Source: Planctomycetaceae bacterium
Lineage (GTDB): Bacteria > Planctomycetota > Planctomycetia > Pirellulales > Thermoguttaceae
DNA: 10,722 nucleotides
NCBI GenBank assembly: GCA_031266315.1
Contig: JAISBG010000117.1
Span: 1-10,722 of the forward strand
Direction of reading: 5' to 3'
Shown: positions 7,196-10,722 of the stretch, in pieces
Numbering within the stretch: the first letter of the stretch is position 1
Layout: the number at the start of each line of letters is the position of its first letter
Position numbers and translations under genes: made by a program
The notes under the pieces: generated by a model
Seen by the model: only the letters and a program-made list of their open reading frames with translations
Told to the model about the DNA's origin: nothing
Databases searched by the model: none

Positions 7196-7609
7196 TTATG
7201 GAATTGTTTCTGTTCGTGTCCGATAACCCGGAACGCTAACTTTAATCGTTTCGCCCGGTTCAAAAGCCCATCCTGTTTCGAGAACACCTATTTCTTTACC
7301 CTGCTCATGTGGTAAAAGATCGAAAATCCACGACTGATTGCTCCCATCTTTTGGGATTACCATTAATGTGACTGATAAATGTTGATCACTCAAGTTTGTG
7401 AATCGGAGGACAGAGGAAGGCTTTCCTTCAAAAAAAGCTGTTGCAATAGAATTGCGTCTGGTGATTTGCACAGGCAATTCCGGCAATTCTTCTGTTACTT
7501 CATTTTTTTCTGTTTCCGCATTTTTTACAGCACTAACAATAGCGAGAACAACGATCACAAAAGCGAGGAGTGTGAGCAGGTTAACGAGGAGTGTGCCGTA
7601 CTTTTTCAT
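7196..7609 (-). CDS. Small membrane-anchored protein of unknown function
   Basis: I do not recognise this 137-residue protein. It has a short basic start (MKKYG), one hydrophobic helix at about residues 6-28 that would act as an uncleaved anchor or signal, a Glu-rich linker (30-45), and an outer domain with several likely beta strands (SVLRFTNLSDQHLSVTLMV). The C-terminal part, ending EPGETIKVSVPGYRTRTETIP, reads like a small beta-sandwich domain, so an envelope role is likely. GGAG (7618-7621 on the minus strand) lies eight bases before the ATG and supports the start. It is the only gene downstream of the minus-strand hairpin-terminator block at 7695-7855, which may control it. It converges with the caspase remnant. 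No neighbour gives a clue to its job. Confidence 0.7.
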   Translation of the reverse strand: MKKYGTLLVNLLTLLAFVIVVLAIVSAVKNAETEKNEVTEELPELPVQITRRNSIATAFFEGKPSSVLRFTNLSDQHLSVTLMVIPKDGSNQSWIFDLLPHEQGKEIGVLETGWAFEPGETIKVSVPGYRTRTETIP

Positions 7610-7694
7610 TGGATTTTCTCCATTGGTAAGAGTTACTGGAATATCACATCGGTATCACAAACCTTTGCATTAATCAAATACGGCAAACTTTCGG

Positions 7695-7739
7695 CGCAAA
7701 AAGAAAGAGTGCCATTTCCGAGTTGTCAAAGGCACTCTT
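7695..7739 (-). terminator. Intrinsic terminator, minus strand
   Basis: Read on the minus strand, AAGAGTGCC and GGCACTCTT form a perfect nine-base-pair stem (7731-7739 with 7705-7713) around a 17-base loop. They are followed directly by TCTTTTTG, giving a T-rich run. The stem lies 86 bases before the start of the gene at 7609, so it ends either a short RNA made upstream or a leader transcript. Confidence 0.65.
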
Positions 7740-7855
7740 ACCACAGAGTTCAACAAACAACATCAGCAGGCACTCCCATACAGGGAGCGTCTTTTCGATG
7801 TTGCCTTGCTGACAAGAACCTTTCGGTTCAAGGTGGTAAAATTGCCTTTGGGCAA
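7695..7855 (-). ncRNA. Candidate structured RNA or attenuator leader
   Basis: Read on the minus strand, this block holds TTGCC-CAAA-GGCAA (7842-7855), GAACC-GAAA-GGTTC with a GNRA loop (7816-7829), a longer stem in which CAGCA and GGCA pair with TGCC and TGCTG around a bulge (7764-7772 with 7802-7811), an inner CTCCC/GGGAG hairpin (7773-7787), and the terminator. Four hairpins plus a terminator in 160 bases with no reading frame suggest an RNA. CACCTTGAACC (7825-7835) followed by GGTTC, CAGC, GGC and CATC resembles in order the 3' arm of proteobacterial 6S RNA, but I cannot find the partner strand for the 6S closing stem, so I do not name it. A TTTATA (7871-7876) could be the core of its promoter. 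It may instead be a leader controlling the gene at 7196-7609. Confidence 0.4.
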
Positions 7856-7978
7856 CAGGCGCAAATTCGATTTATAAACTTTTTACAATACGATTATTCC
7901 TTTTTGGTTTCTCGGCGAAATTACCAATTACCATAATTCTACGAAATTATTTTTAGTTGGCAAGAGGGTAGAGTAGAA

Positions 7979-8136
7979 CAGTAGGATTGCAACGCATAAC
8001 AACCCGTCGCGTTGCGGCGGGCTGGCTTGTGTTGCCCTTTCAGGGCAAAATTGAAGAGTGGGCTTGAACCCACCGCATTGCGGTGGGTTGTTACGCATTG
8101 CCTTTGCAGGGCGGAGGAAAACTGGCAATCCTACTG
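7979..8136. repeat. 158-bp palindromic element with 12-bp terminal inverted repeats
   Basis: CAGTAGGATTGC (7979-7990) and GCAATCCTACTG (8125-8136) are perfect inverted ends. The arms continue to pair imperfectly (7991-8005 with 8085-8099, 13 of 15). Between them are CCCGTCGC-GTT-GCGGCGGG (8003-8021, one G-T pair), TTGCCC-TTTCA-GGGCAA (8032-8048) and CCCACCGC-ATT-GCGGTGGG (8069-8087). It is richer in G+C than its surroundings and has no coding gene. It looks like a REP- or MITE-type non-autonomous element. No clear target duplication is visible. Confidence 0.75.
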
Positions 8137-8316
8137 AGAGGACTTGCGTTTCATATTGAGGAGGTGGTAAAATATTCTATTCTATTTGTTAAAATTGTTC
8201 GCTCAACTCGGCGGCTTGAACCCATTTGAAAAAACTCGTCTTGATTTTCCAATAAACGAATAAAATAATCAAAACAAAAACTGTATTTACGAAAAATTGA
8301 GCGGATTATAAACGCG

Positions 8317-9324
8317 ATGTCTGACAATCACTATTTTCATCCTGAAACATTGAAACGAATATCGCGGCTTGATTTGCGGGCGAAACATGTTGTTGACGGA
8401 TTTTTGAGTGGAATACACAAATCTCGGCATTTCGGTAACTCCGTTGAATTTCGGCAACACCGCCAATATGTTCCCGGTGATGATCCGCGAAGTGTTGATT
8501 GGAAAGTCTGGGCAAAACAGGATCGGCTCTATGTCAAACAATATGAAGTTGATACGAATATGCGTGTTACGTTATTGGTTGACCGGTCGCAGAGTATGAA
8601 GTTCGGCAGTAAGGCGATGAATAAGTACGATTATGCCTCGACAACCGCCGCATCGCTTGCTTATCTGGCAATTCAGCAACAGGACGCCGTTGGTTGTATT
8701 ACATTTGATAAAGATACTCAAAATGTTTTACCGTCAAAAATGAAACGGTCGCAACTTACTGCGATTGCCGACCGGATGTTCCACACAGCCCCCAATAAGA
8801 GAACGGAAATACGGAAAACAGATGTACGGAAAAATGATGTATCGAAAAATGAAACTTCGGGATTGATAGAACTGAATGAGTTGCTTCGGGATATTAAAGG
8901 TTCTCAGCCGGATTTTCGGGAGGCGTTGCGGACAGCGGCGGAAACTGTTCGGGCAAACGGACTTATCGTATTGATTTCCGATTTACTGATACAACGCGAA
9001 GGATTATTTCGCGGGTTACAGTATTTACGAAGTTACGGTCACGATGTTCTGGTGTTACATATTATGGACGACATGGAACTTGATTTCACGCTTGGCGGTC
9101 CGACACGGTTTGAAGGTCTCGAACTTCCCGTACAGATTCGTTGTGATCCGCGAATGTTGCGTCAGGGTTATCTTGACGCTCTCAATATTTACCTTGAAGA
9201 AGTAAAACAAGGCTGTACAAAATTACAATGCGATTATGCCCTATTTCGTACCGGAACACCGTTGGATGCCGCTTTGTCAACCTATTTGAGCCGCCGTAAC
9301 ACTCTTGTCCGAAACGGAAAATAA
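8317..9324 (+). CDS. DUF58 domain protein with von Willebrand A-like fold
   Basis: The 335-residue protein carries the DUF58 signature: Gly and Ser residues in SGIHKSRHFGNSVEF (31-45), then YVPGDDPRSVDW (51-62). A vWA-like domain follows, with the metal-site motif DRSQS (89-93) and a further Asp222 in LISDLL. Unlike many DUF58 proteins it has no N-terminal membrane helices, so it should be cytosolic. Such proteins usually work beside a MoxR-type AAA+ ATPase, often with other vWA proteins; the activity is not well defined. No MoxR gene is in this window, which is unusual. The segment at about 165-179 is a Lys/Asp/Asn-rich insert built from 15-base tandem repeats. The ATG has only a weak GAGCGGA upstream. 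Confidence 0.9.
   Translation: MSDNHYFHPETLKRISRLDLRAKHVVDGFLSGIHKSRHFGNSVEFRQHRQYVPGDDPRSVDWKVWAKQDRLYVKQYEVDTNMRVTLLVDRSQSMKFGSKAMNKYDYASTTAASLAYLAIQQQDAVGCITFDKDTQNVLPSKMKRSQLTAIADRMFHTAPNKRTEIRKTDVRKNDVSKNETSGLIELNELLRDIKGSQPDFREALRTAAETVRANGLIVLISDLLIQREGLFRGLQYLRSYGHDVLVLHIMDDMELDFTLGGPTRFEGLELPVQIRCDPRMLRQGYLDALNIYLEEVKQGCTKLQCDYALFRTGTPLDAALSTYLSRRNTLVRNGK
8811..8855 (+). repeat. Three 15-base tandem repeats inside the DUF58 gene
   Basis: The units ACGGAAAACAGATGT, ACGGAAAAATGATGT and ATCGAAAAATGAAAC follow each other without gap, keep the frame, and encode the pattern RKTDV, RKNDV, SKNET. A partial earlier copy lies at 8803-8810. The insert sits between the vWA strands and is probably a surface loop that varies in length between strains. 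Confidence 0.7.
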
Positions 9325-9340
9325 TAAACCGTTTCGTTTT
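9310..9340 (+). terminator. Intrinsic terminator-like hairpin at the end of the DUF58 gene
   Basis: CGAAACGG (9310-9317) and CCGTTTCG (9329-9336) form a perfect eight-base-pair stem followed by TTTT. The 11-base loop contains the stop codon (9322-9324) and a second TAA. The T run is short, so ending may be partial. Confidence 0.5.
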
Positions 9341-9366
9341 GGGATAAATTTGTACAATTAGTTAAA

Positions 9367-9696
9367 TGTAACTATTCAGTGGAATTGTGTGATCGTGAAA
9401 AATAATCGTAATTACTGAGTTGATCCGAAAAACCAGATAGCCCGATAGGGCTTTATTTCGATAACCGCAGGTCTTTGACCTGCGGTTAGAACTAATGAAA
9501 TCACTGCCTGAAAGGCAGAATTTTAATCCGTTGTCGTTTAAGTTCTGCCTTTCAGGCAGTAGATTGCTTGTCGTTACACCGCAGGTCAAAGACCTGCGGT
9601 TACGAAAATCAATCCCTATCGGGCTACTCCATTTTTCGTATCATTTAATTAAATGGTTATGCTGACTTTTAACGAAAATTCCACTGAATAGTTACA
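9367..9696. repeat. 330-bp nested palindromic element with perfect 20-bp terminal inverted repeats
   Basis: The ends are TGTAACTATTCAGTGGAATT (9367-9386) and its exact reverse complement (9677-9696). Inside, three modules appear in mirror order A-B-C-C'-B'-A'. A is TAGCCCGATAGGG (9438-9450) with its complement at 9614-9626. B is a palindrome ACCGCAGGTC-TTT-GACCTGCGGT (9464-9486), repeated at 9578-9600 with loop AAA. C is CTGCCT-GAA-AGGCAG (9504-9518), repeated at 9545-9559 as CTGCCTTTCAGGCAG. Each B and C is a hairpin by itself and also pairs with its mirror copy, so the DNA could form one long stem or several short ones. No protein is encoded. Confidence 0.85.
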
Positions 9697-9718
9697 AATT
9701 AATAAATAAACCAAACAC

Positions 9719-10722
9719 ATGAGATTTCCGTTTTCACTTACGCGCAGCATGACTTGTTACATGTTGCGGAAAAAATTATTCGGAGCGTCAACAAAATTTC
9801 CGCTTGTTTTGATGCTGGAACCGTTACACGCCTGCAATTTGCATTGTAGCGGTTGCGGCAGAATCCGTGAATACGCCGAAACGATTAACAAACATCTGAC
9901 GCTTGAGGAATGTCTCAATTCTATTACGGAATGTGGTGCGCCCATTGTTAGTATTTGCGGCGGTGAACCGCTTCTTTATTCGGAAATTATTGAACTCGCA
10001 GATCAAACGTTACGGTTAGGAAAACATATCTATTTGTGTACAAATGGTCAACTGTTGACGAGCAAACTCGATGATTTTATTCAACTTTCACGTCAAAACC
10101 GTCGTGTTCGAAAACAATTGTATTGGAATATCCATCTCGACGGAATGAAAACAACTCACGACGCGATTGTCGAAAAACCGGGCGCTTTTGAAAAAGCCGT
10201 TGAAGGAATTACCGCCGCCAAACGAGCCGGATTTTATGTTTACACGAATACGACATTGTACAAAAAAACAGAGATTGCCGAACTTGTTGAACTTGGTCAA
10301 TTGCTTAAAAGTATTGATATTGACGGTATGATGATTGCGCCTGGTTATGGTTACGAAATGGTTGGCGATGACTCTTTTTTTCTGACACGCAACGAAATTC
10401 ACGAAAAATTTCAAGCGGTACGAAAAATGCTCGGCGGGTTTCGAATTACCACGACGCCGGTTTATCTTGATTTTTTGTGCGGTGAACGGTTTTTACCTTG
10501 TGCGGCGTGGGCAAATCCGACACGGAATATTTTGGGTTGGAAATCGCCTTGCTATCTGATTACCGACAAACATTATCCGACTTACCGCGAATGTTTGGAA
10601 CAAACGGATTGGTCGCGGATTGGTCACGGCAACGACCCGCGTTGTGAACACTGCATGATGCATTGCGGCTTTGAACCGGCGGCAATCTTATTCGGTAACA
10701 AATTTCGCGATTTGATACGTTT
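9719..10722 (+). CDS. hpnH: HpnH: hopanoid-linked radical SAM enzyme (adenosylhopane synthase), 3' end cut by the window
   Basis: The frame is open for 334 codons to the right edge. By family knowledge HpnH adds a 5'-deoxyadenosyl radical to the hopene (diploptene) side, making adenosylhopane, the first step towards extended C35 hopanoids. The radical SAM cluster motif is CNLHCSGC (Cys39, Cys43, Cys46). KFPLVLMLEPL precedes it, and ECGAPIVSICGGEPLLY contains the SAM-binding GGEP (81-84). YLCTNG (105-110), WNIHLDGM, MMIAPGYGYE and WANPTRNILGWKSPCYL all match the HpnH pattern. A C-terminal Cys set follows, CEHCMMHCGFEP (Cys309, Cys312, Cys316). The ATG at 9719 fits the family's usual N-terminus; it has no Shine-Dalgarno sequence. 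Only a few residues should be missing at the end. No squalene-hopene cyclase gene is visible in the window. Confidence 0.93.
   Translation, partial: MRFPFSLTRSMTCYMLRKKLFGASTKFPLVLMLEPLHACNLHCSGCGRIREYAETINKHLTLEECLNSITECGAPIVSICGGEPLLYSEIIELADQTLRLGKHIYLCTNGQLLTSKLDDFIQLSRQNRRVRKQLYWNIHLDGMKTTHDAIVEKPGAFEKAVEGITAAKRAGFYVYTNTTLYKKTEIAELVELGQLLKSIDIDGMMIAPGYGYEMVGDDSFFLTRNEIHEKFQAVRKMLGGFRITTTPVYLDFLCGERFLPCAAWANPTRNILGWKSPCYLITDKHYPTYRECLEQTDWSRIGHGNDPRCEHCMMHCGFEPAAILFGNKFRDLIR

Noticed and set aside
7810..7860. tRNA or tmRNA, because of a GGTTCAA stretch
   Set aside because: No acceptor, anticodon or D arm can be folded around it on either strand.
7379..7936. 185-residue open frame on the plus strand
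   Set aside because: It overlaps the better supported minus-strand gene at 7196-7609 and the hairpin-terminator block, and the protein shows no domain or sensible composition.
7928..8128. 66-residue open frame on the minus strand
   Set aside because: It is a translation of the 158-bp palindromic element; the Pro/Cys/Arg-rich product follows from the hairpins.
9367..9696. CRISPR array, because of repeated GCAGGTC and GGCAG motifs
   Set aside because: The copies are few, unevenly spaced and in mirror orientation, with no direct repeat-spacer pattern and no cas genes.

Overview
The window is a stretch of AT-rich bacterial DNA with two known functional blocks, a broken gene and an unusual load of palindromic intergenic repeats. 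The most likely source is a low-GC member of the Planctomycetes or a relative. The pointers are an HpnH-type hopanoid enzyme, a DUF58/vWA protein, a caspase-like (C14) remnant, ATP synthase c and b subunits that carry N-terminal signal-peptide-like segments, and many starts without a Shine-Dalgarno sequence. This assignment is inference from gene content; nothing in the window fixes the taxon.

Layout. On the minus strand at 273-1436 is a cysteine desulfurase-family PLP enzyme. It diverges from a plus-strand ATP synthase cluster that starts at a near-consensus sigma-70 promoter (1926-1954). The cluster runs atpI-like (1963-2217), atpB (2340-3152), atpE (3235-3576), an inserted Rpn/Transposase_31-type nuclease gene (3620-4636), atpF (4874-5530) and atpH (5678-6319). 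Together these encode the membrane sector plus the delta stalk subunit of a proton-type F-ATPase. The F1 genes atpA, atpG, atpD and atpC, which normally follow atpH, are absent.

Downstream of atpH, where atpA would be expected, lie a palindromic repeat region (6379-6559), a truncated and frameshifted caspase-like pseudogene (about 6560-7061) and a small membrane-anchored protein on the minus strand (7196-7609). Upstream of that small gene is a set of hairpins ending in an intrinsic terminator (7695-7855, minus strand), which I read as a candidate structured RNA or attenuating leader. A 158-bp element with perfect 12-bp terminal inverted repeats follows (7979-8136). Then come a DUF58 vWA protein (8317-9324), a terminator-like hairpin, and a 330-bp nested palindrome with perfect 20-bp terminal inverted repeats (9367-9696). 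The last gene is hpnH (from 9719), which runs off the right edge.

The best candidates for something undescribed are the repeat family and the minus-strand structured RNA. The repeat family shares an end motif at three places in the window. I see no complete new defence or biosynthetic system.
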